A stretch of 64,000 bases of DNA from Magnolia sinica (taxonomy: Eukaryota > Streptophyta > Magnoliopsida > Magnoliales > Magnoliaceae): NCBI RefSeq assembly GCF_029962835.1, contig NC_080588.1, positions 67,066,501-67,130,500 of the forward strand, given 5' to 3'. The translations under genes and the position numbers were made by a program. This document shows positions 51,063 through 62,176 of this stretch, one piece after another. Every line of letters starts with the position of its first letter. Positions within the stretch are counted from its first letter, which is position 1. Below the pieces are notes generated by a model. It was not told the origin of the DNA, ran no database searches, and saw nothing but the letters and a program-made list of their open reading frames with translations.

Positions 51063-53233
51063 AGAAAAATGAAGATGAGGTGCCCACCACTGAAACTTTC
51101 TTGGGTCCACCACTTTGGATTAAGCCGACATTTGGTTTTTTTATTTTCATTCATGCAATCAGCTAATGAAATGGTTGGGTGGCATATAAATATCATGGTA
51201 GGACTCGGGAAGAGTTCAACAGTGTTATCAAATTCTTATTATTTTCTTGTGATGTGGTCTACTTGTGTTTTGAATTAATTTATTCTTGTGCTTTTTTAAA
51301 TTGAGTGGATGTTACACACCATACGTTGGATCCTAGGTAGCCTTTTGTTACATTAACTCCTGTTGACATATGTTTTAAAGAATTTGCTTCCATGGGATCA
51401 TGATCATGCACAAATCCACCATACACGTGCATCCACTATACACGTGTAATAAAATAATTCAATCCAGGCCTTCCAAAATGTGCCCCCCATTGTGAATGGT
51501 ACATATCCACAAAACCAAGCTAAAAAGGTGATCGTAATTGTCCCATTATTAGGCATTGAATTAACCAAAAAATTTCCATGACTTGGGAGGGTATGGCCCA
51601 TATAAAACGTGGCTCCCATTGTACATAATCCAAGGGTCGGATTAACTGGCTGATCCAAACCGTCAATTGGTAGCCCGCACCAAATAAAAGGTTAAAAATA
51701 AAAATAAATCAAATTATCCAGATTTAACGAACTATTCTTGATGATTCAAAGATTAGTAATGGTCCACCCATTCCGATACTGGGGCTCGGCCAATCTGTAA
51801 AGTGGGTTCCACCATCTGGACCGTTTGGATTGAGGTAAAGGTAAAAATGCAAAAACCATGTCGAGGAATTCCACAACAACTCGCTCCCATGCGCCCCACT
51901 CGCACATTTGTAGTATGCCATGCGTGTTCAAGATCAAGTCCATTCATTAGGTGGGCCTCGACGCCAACTTACCTTAGCCTATAAATCAGGCTTGTCCGTT
52001 TGTAAGATAAATGAGGGTTGCAAAAGATGTCCAACGGTCCATATTCAATGTAAAGATACAACCTACCTGGTAAGTGGACCAACCTAATTTCTTGCACCAG
52101 AGTATGCTTGCAGCGTCCCCACCTAATGAAAAGCTCTGATCTCACACACGTATACCAATTTCGCACGTGCGCTGTGACACATACAGAGAGTCTCAATCGC
52201 AAGGTCTTTTCTTTTTCTCATTGCAGTTGCAGGCCCGCCAGCAAATTAACCGATCAGGGTCCCTACGAACTGATGATCCATGCCGTTCATCTATTTTCAT
52301 TCGTATGATTCTCGTAGCACTAGCCGATCAAAGATCATTTCAGCCCATACGAACGGCTTCCTTCAAATTAAACTTTGAACGGACCGTCAGATTTCTGATA
52401 AATGAGGATATTTTCTTTCAAACAAAACATCTAAGTGGCTTTGTTACAGATGAACGGTCTAGATCAGCTCTTGGTGGGGCAGAATCCGCGAGAATCTTCG
52501 GCGCGCATCCATAGCAATCCTCCTGCAGGCAAAAATTCCAATTTCCAAAAACGTCCCTTTCAATTCCCCAATTTTCAGTTTTATCACCATCGTAACTCGG
52601 ATAACCGCTCTCCCACAAATCTCCAACCATTCGACTGCCACGCTCTGACTTGCATAGACACGCGGAGGTACTGATTTTCGGTAACTAATCGCTGCGTAAG
52701 ATAAACGATCATCAGATCGAAACCGTCCATCATATTAAAAAATACATTTTAACCATAGATATTAAAATTTATTCAAAAAATAATAATAATAAGTCAACGT
52801 AAGGAAAAAATTAAAATCATGCGTAAAAATATAAATTCACATGGTGTGGCCCATTTGAGTCTTGGAATGTCCTGATTCTCGGAGAATATATTCATCCGTG
52901 TGTTACACGTCAGATGAGTGGATTTTATAGAATATATACATGCCTGTGTACCCCACACATAGTTTAGTCGATTTTAGTGGTGGAACTTCCCATATCAAAG
53001 TTTCCTACGGTGTGGCCCATTTGAGAGTTGAGTCTGAATAATCTTTGGGTTCCTGTACAAAAGGTGGCTGGCTAACAATATGGACGGTGTGGATCTATCA
53101 ATGTGAAGTTATTTCATACACGTCATTGAAAGTAACGCCTAGGCTTCGTACGAAAGTCACGCAACAGTCTCCGCCAACCCTGTTTGCCTCGTTTTTTGCG
53201 CCCCACAACTTTCCCGTTGTCCTATTCGGCCAT
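51063..53233. other. Intergenic, no supported gene
   Basis: It starts with a half-copy of the MULE-like family (to about 51320). The remainder contains several overlapping open frames of 60-115 codons on both strands, mostly G+C-moderate, without any recognisable domain or splice pattern. I treat them as chance frames. Confidence 0.55.
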
Positions 53234-53711
53234 GGGAGCGGATTAGGTGCGGCCCCACCCTCGACCGAGAAGGTGTGGACCTTACCGTGGGGCCCACCTT
53301 GATGTATATATTCTATATCCATGCCGTCCATTTGTTTTTTGAGATCATTTTGGAAAGAACCCAAAAAATTAAGCAAATTCAAATATCAGGTGGACCTACT
53401 TTAGGAAACAGTGGTGAATGAATGTCTTACCATTAAAAACTTCCTAATGCCCACCGTAATGTTTATTTTCCCTCCATTAATGTCACATGGACCTGGATGA
53501 AGGGAAATGACAAATATCAGATCAGCTTATCCAAAACTTATGTGCTCCTTAATAAAATTTTAATGGTATGGTCCAGCTGAGATCTGGATCTGTGTCATTG
53601 ATATTTATAAATGGGCGGACAGTGTAGATATAAGATATATGCATTAAGGTAGGCCCACGTTAAGGGCCAAAACGTCTGGGGTTAGGCCGGTACCGCAGCA
53701 AATCCGCTCCC
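53234..53711. mobile_element. MULE-like inverted-repeat element, copy G
   Basis: The left end GGGAGCGGATTAGGTGCGG and the reverse complement of the right end GGGAGCGGATTTGCTGCGG match at 17 of 19 bases. The inner family blocks 'gtggggcccaccttgatgtat' and 'gtaggcccacgtt' are inverted. No matching 9-bp flanks were seen. The same outer terminus is repeated in fragments at 60808 and 63888. Confidence 0.7.
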
Positions 53712-53987
53712 TACGGGCAGTAGGGTTGTTAAATACTCTGGCAGAGGAGGATGCTTGATACGCACGCGCTCAGAGATTGCACACCTGGAATGCAATAACA
53801 CAGATTAAACCGAACAGTCCCAAAATCAGATTGATCGACCAATCCTAGCCTCAGATTGTTTCTACTTATACTTGACATCTCATTCCCGTTATTCCATGCA
53901 ACGTGTTCCATTTGAGTCGTGGGTATGGCTGAGTCCAAGTGACAAGGCCTACCATAGCATTCGAGATAGCCTTATAGATGTAATCAC

Positions 53988-54588
53988 TAGGGTTGAAAGT
54001 GGGTCGGGTTGGTGCGCCTCACCTAAGGTTCCCGTACCTCAATCCTAATCCAACTCAAACCAACCACGGGTTTGAAATTCTAAACCCAAGCATTTGGTGG
54101 GTTGGTGGGGTAGATATATGCTAATATTTTCATTATTACACGTATCTATGATATTTTCAATACATATTTTATTTTTTATACATATAATATTATTAATTAT
54201 ATATGTAATTATTTAATGTGAAGAAGCTTTTTTTTTTCTAAACAAATAAGCTAGAATATAGGACAATTATTCATTTAGAAGCCAAATTGTATATTACCCA
54301 ATCTATTTAATCAACAGAAATAATGTGGACCGACGAAACCTAACGGCTTTAGAATATCTCATGCCTTCAACATATGTGATCTGCACTCAATTATAATTAA
54401 TTTATAAGGAACTTATATATTTAATTGGGTTCGGATTGGGCCAAGCAACTTGAGACTACAGCTTGAGTCTAACCCAAAATTTATTAGGTTGGTGTTTATA
54501 TAGCGTGAGCCTGAGGCCAAACATAATATATCCTGCCCAAGCCCAACCCAATGTCGAGCCGGTTGAACCCGCCCAACTTTCAGCCCTA
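53988..54588. mobile_element. Non-autonomous hAT-type DNA transposon (601 bp)
   Basis: The left end is TAGGGTTGAAAGTGGGTCGGG; the right end on the other strand is TAGGGCTGAAAGTTGGGCGGG. The exact 8-bp duplication gtaatcac flanks it at 53980-53987 and 54589-54596. The TAGGG-type terminus and 8-bp duplication are diagnostic of hAT. The interior is A+T rich with subterminal 'gggttgg' and 'cccaaccca' repeats and has no transposase. Confidence 0.88.
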
Positions 54589-54610
54589 GTAATCACCACC
54601 ATTTATCATA

Positions 54611-55005
54611 GTGGGTATACTCTTCAGGGCTCACTGTGATGTATGTATCTACAATGTCTATCTATCTGTCCGGCTCAAACTTTGAGCACAGCTAAAACTA
54701 AAGTAGACCACACCAAAGAAAACGGTCGAAATGGAATACCTACTATTGAAAACTTAAGGGGTTTTCCCTTCATCCAAGTCATCCGTGACTTTATTAAGAG
54801 GTTTGATGACAAATAAATAATACTGTGGGCCATAGGAAGGTTTTAACGGTGGCATCATCATCCTTACCATTTTCTTTGTGTGGTCTACTTCAGTGTTGGA
54901 CATCTTGAATTTTGGTCTCATGCCATCAAAAGAGCTGAAAATACGAATGTACGGCGTGGATAAAACACATACATTGCGATGGGCCCCACAGAGTATCTAC
55001 CCCAC
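54611..55005. mobile_element. MULE-like inverted-repeat element, copy H
   Basis: GTGGGTATACTCTTCAGGG at the left is matched by GTGGGGTAGATACTCTGTGGGG (reverse complement) at the right. The inside follows the family ('gatgtatgtatct', 'accacaccaaag', 'gtacggcgtggataaaacacatacat'). It starts 14 bp after the second duplication of the hAT element. Confidence 0.65.
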
Positions 55006-55116
55006 TGTAAAGGTTGGTGAGGGCCTCACCCCACTAGCCGCTTCCTGATTTTGACCATACAACCCACAGACTTTTGTTTAATGCAGGTGCAGTAACGATT
55101 CTAGAACTGTTATTTC

Positions 55117-55390
55117 ATACTCTGGCAGACTACCCGCTTGATACACGGTCAGTTGGAGATTGTACACGTGGCATACATTAACTTAGATAAAACCGAACAG
55201 TGCTAAAATCAGATCGTCTGAGCTGTGCTGATCTCTGATTCTGGGACACGTGTGTTGAAATAGAAACCATTGGATAGCTATCATTTCTAACGTCCATTAA
55301 GTCATAAGTGGAAGTGTCACAATTCTTACTTTATGCCACGTATTCTATTTCAAGTGCCTGCGTAGCATACATCACCTCCGGCCAGAGTAT
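55117..55390. mobile_element. TIR element of the CTCTGGCAG family (274 bp)
   Basis: ATACTCTGGC and its exact reverse complement gccagagtat bound the unit. The next blocks 'cttgataca' and 'tgcctgcgtagcatacatcac' match the 21043-21416 copy. It lies directly upstream of the probable leader of the zein-binding protein gene, so it could have supplied promoter sequence, though nothing here proves it. Confidence 0.6.
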
Positions 55391-56107
55391 CAAAGCTTTT
55401 CTCATTCCGATATTATCCCGACGGCTCCAGTCTCCTTGCAGACACCCCTTCCAGCTCTCTCTCTCTCTCTCTCCCCGACCCTCCCTTCTCGAATAACCAT
55501 TAAGGAGAGGTAGAGCAGACATTCAAGAAAGGTGACCCATCTTGAAGAAAAAGGAGAAAGAAGAAGAAAGAAATAAATGAAAGAAAAGAGACTCATGCGT
55601 TCTCATTCTATGGATTGGTTGATCTGGGTGACGTGATTTCGGCCTTCGTATTCAAATAACCCAAATCCCACATCGGAATTTTGGGTCTCTCTTCCCTCCT
55701 TCTCTCCTTCTCTTTGTTTTTTTTTCTTGGAGATTGGATTTTGTAGAAATCAAAGAAGAAGAAGAAGAAGAAGATAAGCTTGTTTGTCTCTCTCTATCCA
55801 TTCAATACATGTTCTTGATTGGATTGAATGAGCAAAACCAAGAATAAATTTCTGGTTTCCCTTGCTTTTTCTTCCTCTCATTTGTTCTGTTCTTGTAGCA
55901 CTGGATAGAGGAAGTAGAAGAAATTAGAGAGAGGAGAGAGAGAATATTGCATGTGTTGTTGCTTGAATTGGATAAGCAAAACGCACCAAACCAACATTGA
56001 AATCTTGGGTTTCTTTTGTTTTGCTCCGCTCCTTGAGAATCTGTTCTAGACTCTTTCTGTCTTTTTATTTTGGGGGTCTTTTTTTTTTTTTTTTTTCCTT
56101 TCTAAGA
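55391..56107 (+). promoter_or_regulatory. Probable promoter/leader of the zein-binding protein gene
   Basis: This stretch is rich in CT tracts ((CT)n at 55454-55473) and has a (GAA)n run at 55753-55774, both common in plant 5' leaders. Two upstream ORFs precede the main start: 55809-55847 (12 codons) and 55951-56049 (32 codons). If the transcript starts before them, they should dampen translation of the main frame. I see no clear TATA box. Confidence 0.4.
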
Positions 56108-57019
56108 ATGGACGTTGCTTCATACCTGAACTTCCCATCTCAGAAATGGGATTTTGGATGCGGCTCCTGGGCCTTTGAGTGTTTCGCGGTGATTTCAAAT
56201 ATCTCGATGCTGCTTCTTGCGTTTGTTTTGGGATTGAAGGTCTTCTTGCAAGTGGGGAGTCATTGCAAGGGAATGCATGGATTTCTTGGCATGTTTAGGA
56301 GGAAATCAAGTGATTTGAGAAATGGGTTTTGTTCCGGGAAGGATGCTGGCGATGTTTCGGGTCCAAACAAGTCTTTTGGCGGTGATTATTGTAAATTTGG
56401 AAAAGTTTCTACTGTTTTCCTTCTTGAAAAATTGAAAAGAGATGAGTTTTTCAAAGAGAGACAGAATTTGGGTTGTTGCCAAGAAGAAAGAGGGGACTCT
56501 ACGTATTGCAGAAATGGGAATTTTAGTAGTATTCTCAAGGCAAGAGAGTCTTCGGAAGAAGATGAAGAGAAAGAAGAAGGTTGTGAGGGCCATGAGGAAG
56601 ATGATGTTGTACATCTAAAAGAAATGATTCTGATCGAACGAGAACGTCGAAATGCTGTTTATTTAGAGCTTGAAAAAGAAAGGCTGGCTGCTGCGTCTGC
56701 CGCCAATGAGGCGATTGCAATGATTCAGCGCCTTCAGAACGAGAAAAATCTGATAGAAATGGAGGCCCGCCAGTACCGTAGTGTTGCTGAGCAGAAGCAG
56801 CTTTACGATCAAGAAGTGATTCGAGCTCTTCAATGGATTGTATCGACACATGAATTGGAGAGGAGCCTTGAAGAGAAGCAATTGAAGCAGAGTCGGAGAA
56901 GGTTGTTCAAGGGAAATGCATGCGATGAGACCAGTAATGAAGCAGAAGAATGCCATGATGATGAATATCAGTCGAAAGACTGTGAAACAGATCGATCAGT
57001 GGGGTGTAGTGCAATTTGA
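56108..57019 (+). CDS. Zein-binding (GTD-binding, DUF593) domain membrane protein, 303 aa
   Basis: Proteins with this domain anchor in the ER or vesicle membranes. They include maize FLOURY1, which organises zein protein bodies, and the myosin-binding MyoB receptors for class XI myosins. This one has a single predicted membrane span at residues 27-48 after a short N-terminus (starts MDVASYLNF), an acidic stretch (148-166), then the coiled-coil zein-binding domain (about 167-260, with 'LKEMILIERERRNAVYLELE' and 'EARQYRSVAEQKQLYDQE'), and a short acidic tail. The size and layout fit the short FLOURY1-like group better than the long MyoB proteins. The ATG at 56108 was chosen because the frame upstream of it (from 55997) has no ATG and reads through a poly-T run. 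There are no introns in the coding region. No partner genes are nearby. Domain assignment is firm; the exact subfamily is inferred. Confidence 0.88.
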   Translation: MDVASYLNFPSQKWDFGCGSWAFECFAVISNISMLLLAFVLGLKVFLQVGSHCKGMHGFLGMFRRKSSDLRNGFCSGKDAGDVSGPNKSFGGDYCKFGKVSTVFLLEKLKRDEFFKERQNLGCCQEERGDSTYCRNGNFSSILKARESSEEDEEKEEGCEGHEEDDVVHLKEMILIERERRNAVYLELEKERLAAASAANEAIAMIQRLQNEKNLIEMEARQYRSVAEQKQLYDQEVIRALQWIVSTHELERSLEEKQLKQSRRRLFKGNACDETSNEAEECHDDEYQSKDCETDRSVGCSAI

Positions 57020-57396
57020 ATCTGTCTTTAACTTCCGTAGATGATTGTGCAGATCGGCTAATGGGTTCTCTTGATATAGATTCATCACTCATGTAAGTTC
57101 TCAATGTTTTTGGATTAGTGGATGGACATCTTGATGGAAATGTATGTGTGAATCACCCTTTTCATGTTAAATGATTGTATGTAGAAATGCGATTTTGGGA
57201 ATAATGTAGCTGACAGTCTTTTATTAACATCAATAAGGATGTATTACCTATCGTTTTTTTTTTTCTGTATGTTATACTATAAAACTTCAGTTCTATACTG
57301 CTATATGTTTCTGTGATTTCCTGTATGGATTTTTAACCTCCATCAAGGTATTTCCAAAGGTTTGATATTTGAACGGGTTATCCATTTCATGCTTAT

Positions 57397-57402
57397 AATA
57401 AA
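57397..57402 (+). terminator. Possible polyadenylation signal
   Basis: AATAAA lies about 380 bp after the stop of the zein-binding protein gene. A variant AATAAG occurs nearer, at about 57231. Either may be used; there is no transcript evidence. Confidence 0.25.
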
Positions 57403-60400
57403 TCGTAAGTAAGCTATCAACGAGCTCTACACCCTGGCCAATCACCCAAGGTTCATTAGCTCTCATATAACTTCACAAAATTCAATTGTTTTAGGGATCA
57501 AAGTAGGATTTTAAGTTAAAAACTTACTAGTTTTGGTAAGTTCCATTTCTGCTATTGCACAACTAGTTGCATGAATTTTTCATCTGTTGAACATGTTGCA
57601 TGCCATTCACATATATGTCTATGTATGTATGTATGTATGTATATGGATATACGAGGAGGTCCCACAGGTTGTTTTCTATGGTGTGGTGAGTTAGCAGTTT
57701 GCTCAAAAAAATCCAAGCTTCCAACAAAAAGAAAAAGGAAAAAAGGGATTGCAGGTTAGCAGTTTGCACCAACCAAACAGAAGATCTCTAGGAACACCTC
57801 AAACAAAATACAATTGTAGCAAACCCTTCAGGGCATGTCTGGATGCAATATCGATGTGAATGTTTTTTAGTCACTAGAGTGGAAATGACCATATTGTAAT
57901 TCCCTCCCTTAGCATTCCTTATTAAGTGTATGGGCATCAAATTGCAGTTACGTTACTGTCGAGATGGGCATGGAAGGAAAGAGACTGCAATTTGAGAGCT
58001 GCTTCCTCATCTTCAGCACTCGGATGTGTCATTCACTCTTGTTGTTTTCATCTTGACTAAACTGAATGTTCACAATCCAATTCAATCTTGCATCCAAACA
58101 CAGCCTTTCTTTGTTACATTTTGATGATCACCATTTTGGCAGCAGAGAAAATGGGCTCTGCCCAAATCCGGCATGGGACAATAGCAGCTCAGAGATTTAT
58201 TTTTTTAATATAATAATCTCGCAGCATTATCTTCTGTTTCCATATCTCATATTGGTTCTGTCAAAATAGCAACCAACAATCCCAATTTCTGGGTGTTTAG
58301 ACTGAAATAGTTTCTGAAGCTATCTGGCCTGTACAAATCCGAAAAGCTGAAATTCATATAGATCTATACAACTATTGGAGTGTTGTTTGTATTGGAGACT
58401 GTACTTTGCTTGTTTTAATTTTTCATTTTCCTTTGTATCGATATTTTCACTAGCTATCATTTTCAGCTATTCAACAAGTAGTTATTGTTCACTGGGCACG
58501 GCTTCATTCATGATGTTCGGCAAGGTGAATTCCAAATACACACATCCACAAGTTCTGTTCCTGTTGGATCTAAGGAATCGCTTACATGTAGACGATTTTC
58601 TAACATATCTATTAACTAAAATCAGAAGATCTTGATTTTTATGTGAGAACTAAACAGGGCCTATAATTTTAGGAAAATGTTGTTCGCAGCCCTTTTTGTT
58701 GTGATTTTTTTTCTTGGAAATAACAGATGGTAAGGTCTCACCTATAATTATTTGTAAATGCAACTAGCTAGGGTGTGGGGCCACTGTGGTGTTTGTATGG
58801 CATCCAACTAGTCTAACATGGTTAGCCCATGATGAAAATGGGATGCCTCAAAATCATCCTAACCCAGTCATCAAGTGGGCCACCACGTGAATTTCAAGGT
58901 TCTTTTGGCGGTTGTCCTTTCTATCATATGGCCCACATGACGATAGGATTAGAACAATTTTTGGGCCATCCTATTTTCATGAGTGGACAATCTTGTCATA
59001 TGAATTAGATGACATGAAGTTTCAGTTTTTTAATTACGTCATTATTTTTCTTTTCTTTACCCCCTTGATTAAATTTATGTTTGCAATTCAGATCACTTCC
59101 CCATCCAAATGCAGCCTTAAATGTTTTATATTCATATCATGCTGTTCCCTTTTTGCAATTGATTGATGTTGCTTCTCCATACATGGCCTGTCGCTGTTTC
59201 TTTAGATTGAGATTTCATGGTCACTGTTTTTCTTTTCTTATTCATTTTCATTCAAGACCATGGGACCATGGGTTCTACAATCTTAGAAAAGTCTTGACTA
59301 GTTTATAAGAGCAGCCCATCTCTATAGAATTACGGAGCTTTCTAGGTCCCATGCTCATGAAATATGCTAGCAAGAACAGATTTTGTAATGGTTCCATTTT
59401 TTCTAGCAAGAAAATGTTTTCAGCTCAATGATAGTAATTTCGCCAACACAGATATAAGATGTTTATTGTCCGAGAAATATTAAATTTTCTACTTGAATTC
59501 AAATAGGACCTTTAAAATTGAAATAGATGAAATTCAATATTTCAATGCTAGTCATGAAATATATGAGAATCCATCAATGGATAATCATTATACTTTGAGC
59601 TGATGTACCCCACAGCTTGTTTATCAAGAACATTGGGATGAGGGGACATACCATTGATTGAGCGGTGGGCCATGCCTGCAAAATCTTCCAAATAGGAAGT
59701 AGTCCCCTAATATTCGGATTTCTCAATTTTTATTTTTATTTTAAAGGACATTTGGCTTTTTCTACTCTCAATATGGACCATTGGTGTATTCTCTTATTAA
59801 CTGTCTACTAGCAAAGCATAGAGAATGGTTGGGATTGTTTAGTCAGGCAGGTTTCTGTTGAACCCCATCCCTGGAGGGCCATCAGCAGTCTGGGCCATTG
59901 GGCCATGGGACCCACTTGTCCACACAAATATAAGGGATTAAAGTTGCATTTTTTTAAAAAAAAAATTTCTCAACGTAAGTTGACAAAGTGGGGTTTGATC
60001 AGAGGGTCCAGCTACGGTAGCATTAAGCTCTGTGGGCCCCACTGTGATGTGTTTATGAAGTGAAATTCTTGCATCAACGTTGCTGTGCATAACCCAGAAT
60101 CAGGCTAATCCATGACTTAGGTGGGCCACACATCAGGGACCAATGTAAAATCTTGCCTAAAACCTTGAAATTCGAGTGCTATGGATGGAATAATTTGATT
60201 TTGGGTGTATCGCTTGGTCTTGATGAGGTGCCTCTGATGAATGGTTGGATTGCATACAGCACCATGGTAGACCCCACATGGGAAGGTTTCAATGGGTGAA
60301 CGTCCCCTCCCAACCGTTCCCCATACTTTGGCCCACCTGAATTTTGCAATGGTTAAGATTGTCCAATGGATTTTTTGTTTGCATGGTGGCCCATGAAATG

Positions 60401-60414
60401 AGTGTTGAACCCAA
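57403..60414. other. Intergenic, no supported gene
   Basis: Short (TATG)n run near 57620-57645. Several T-rich stretches and scattered 'catccaaacacagcc' phrases look like MITE termini. No recognisable coding sequence on either strand. Confidence 0.55.
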
Positions 60415-60771
60415 GGGGTCATTCGGAGGCATGAATCAATTTGAATTGGTGTGAATTAGTGGTAATGGGCATTGCTGAGTGTATTTGAAATAAATTAGAA
60501 TCCAATTCATATCAATACATTAAAAAGATACTTTTTGAAATTACAATCAAATTGTCTGATTTCATTTCACATGGATTTCTATTACTACTAATTCACATGT
60601 CAAACTCATCTTACTCACCTTTTTTTATTTCAAATACATGTTGCCAAATATAATTTGATAATTCCAATTACTGGATTTCAGTTACACACTTCAAAATGCG
60701 GTTATTCTAATTCACATGGATTCCAATATAATTGTCCATATATATTAAATAAACCCTCCTCAAATGACCCC
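60415..60771. mobile_element. Tourist-like MITE (357 bp)
   Basis: The left end GGGGTCATTCGGAGGC and the reverse complement of the right end GGGGTCATTTGAGGAGGG are inverted, and the interior holds repeated 'aattcacatggatt' and 'aattg' blocks in both orientations. The ends resemble the 22469-22785 element. The flanks aag and aaa are not a clear duplication. Confidence 0.55.
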
Positions 60772-61191
60772 AAATGGACAAATCCCACCACATTAGGGAT
60801 GGATGGAAGTGGATTAGATGCGGCCCCTACCTCTAAAAAATTCAAACCCGTAATCTGATTTTCATGTTCACCGTACATCCCAAGAATCATTGTCCCATCA
60901 AAATTTTAGGTGATACACACCACATGGTATATGGTACAATCACACGTAAAACCCATATATTCACGTGGTGCGGCCCACCTGAATTTTGGTGTTCCTTCAT
61001 CCAGGTGAGGTGTGCCTGATGACAGGGTTGGATGGTGGAGCCCACATCCCATTGAAAGTTTATATGGTGGGGTTGCCTCCCCAACATCCCCATTGTTCCC
61101 TTTGGTGTGGTCCACTTGAGCTATAGATGAGGCTGGATTTTTGGAAACTAGGCCAAACATGGGGCCCACATATAATGGAAGGGTCAGATGG

Positions 61192-61569
61192 CACTTACAT
61201 ATCATGGGGTACCACACAGCTCAAGTGAAGAACCAATGTGATAATTCCTCATACAAGAAAGAAAGCACCACACCTTCTCAGTTGAGTTTTTAGCCATCTG
61301 ATGGATAGATATCGGCCGACATATGGGCTCCTGGGATGTACAATTGGCTCAGTGGACCTGATTATCAGCGGTGGGGATTGCACTTACATATCATGGGGTA
61401 CCACACAGCTCAAGTGAAGAACCAATGTGATAATTCCTCATACAAGAAAGAAAGCACCACACCTTCTCAGTTGAGTTTTTAGCCATCTGATGGATAGATA
61501 TCGGCCGACATATGGGCTCCTGGGATGTACAATTGGCTCAGTGGACCTGATTATCAGCGGTGGGGATTG
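61192..61569. repeat. Perfect tandem duplication, 2 x 189 bp
   Basis: Positions 61192-61380 and 61381-61569 read identically, base for base. The four bases gcac occur before the first copy, at the junction and after the second, so slippage or unequal exchange at microhomology could have produced it. The identity implies a very recent event or an assembly artefact. Confidence 0.95.
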
Positions 61570-62012
61570 CACCGTGATGCCACGGAGCAAAGTGCAGTTA
61601 AGGGAACGAAATTGTAGAAGGGCAGCAGTTCATTGTTTGGATGGCCACTATCAAGGTACATATGTGGTCCATCCAATCAATGGTTCAGCTTTGGTTGATG
61701 GCCTTTAAAAAGTGCCACACGTACCGCACATCCAATCAATGAGGTGCATCAAGGCGTGTTTTGATTTGGGTAAGTTGCTGAGGCTACCGAGTGACGTGGG
61801 GCATCTTGGTGTGATTTCAAGGATGCATATGTGGGAGTGTGGTGGCTCAAAAGGTAGGGCTTATGAGATGCAAAATGGCTATGAGGTGAGGCTCACTATA
61901 GGACCATGCGACTCGGAGACAACCGGTGCGAAATGGGAATTGCCCATGGAGAGGTCTAGCTGAAGTTTGCTTGAGGGGACTTGCATATGAGAATAAACCA
62001 CTCTTACACCTT

Positions 62013-62176
62013 GATCCCTAGCTCAAGTGGTAGACTGAGTGAAAGATACCTCATTTCAACACTGAGGTTTTGGTATCAGTCCCTAGTGGGGGTGGCTAAC
62101 CGTGAAGTGTGAACTGCCAATGGGGTACACTAACAAGCTAACAAAAAGAAACAAAAAGAAAAAGGAAAAAAGAAAA
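62013..62176 (+). mobile_element. tRNA-derived SINE, full-length-like copy
   Basis: It begins with 'gatccctagctcaagtgg', followed by 'tagactgagtg', a good Pol III box A (TAGCTCAAGTGG). A box B-like GGTATCAGTCCC lies 45 bases on. The body ends 'acactaacaagctaacaaaaag' and an A-rich tail. The same body is at 50299-50440 and, inverted, at 17017-17174. No clear target duplication was found here. Confidence 0.78.

Noticed and set aside
51724..51947. Three overlapping minus-strand frames of 64-65 codons
   Set aside because: All three frames being open over the same interval reflects composition, not coding; no homology recognised.
55997..56107. N-terminal extension of the zein-binding protein by 37 codons
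   Set aside because: It would need a TTG start, includes a poly-phenylalanine run from a poly-T tract, and is unlike family members, which start just before the membrane span as the ATG at 56108 does.
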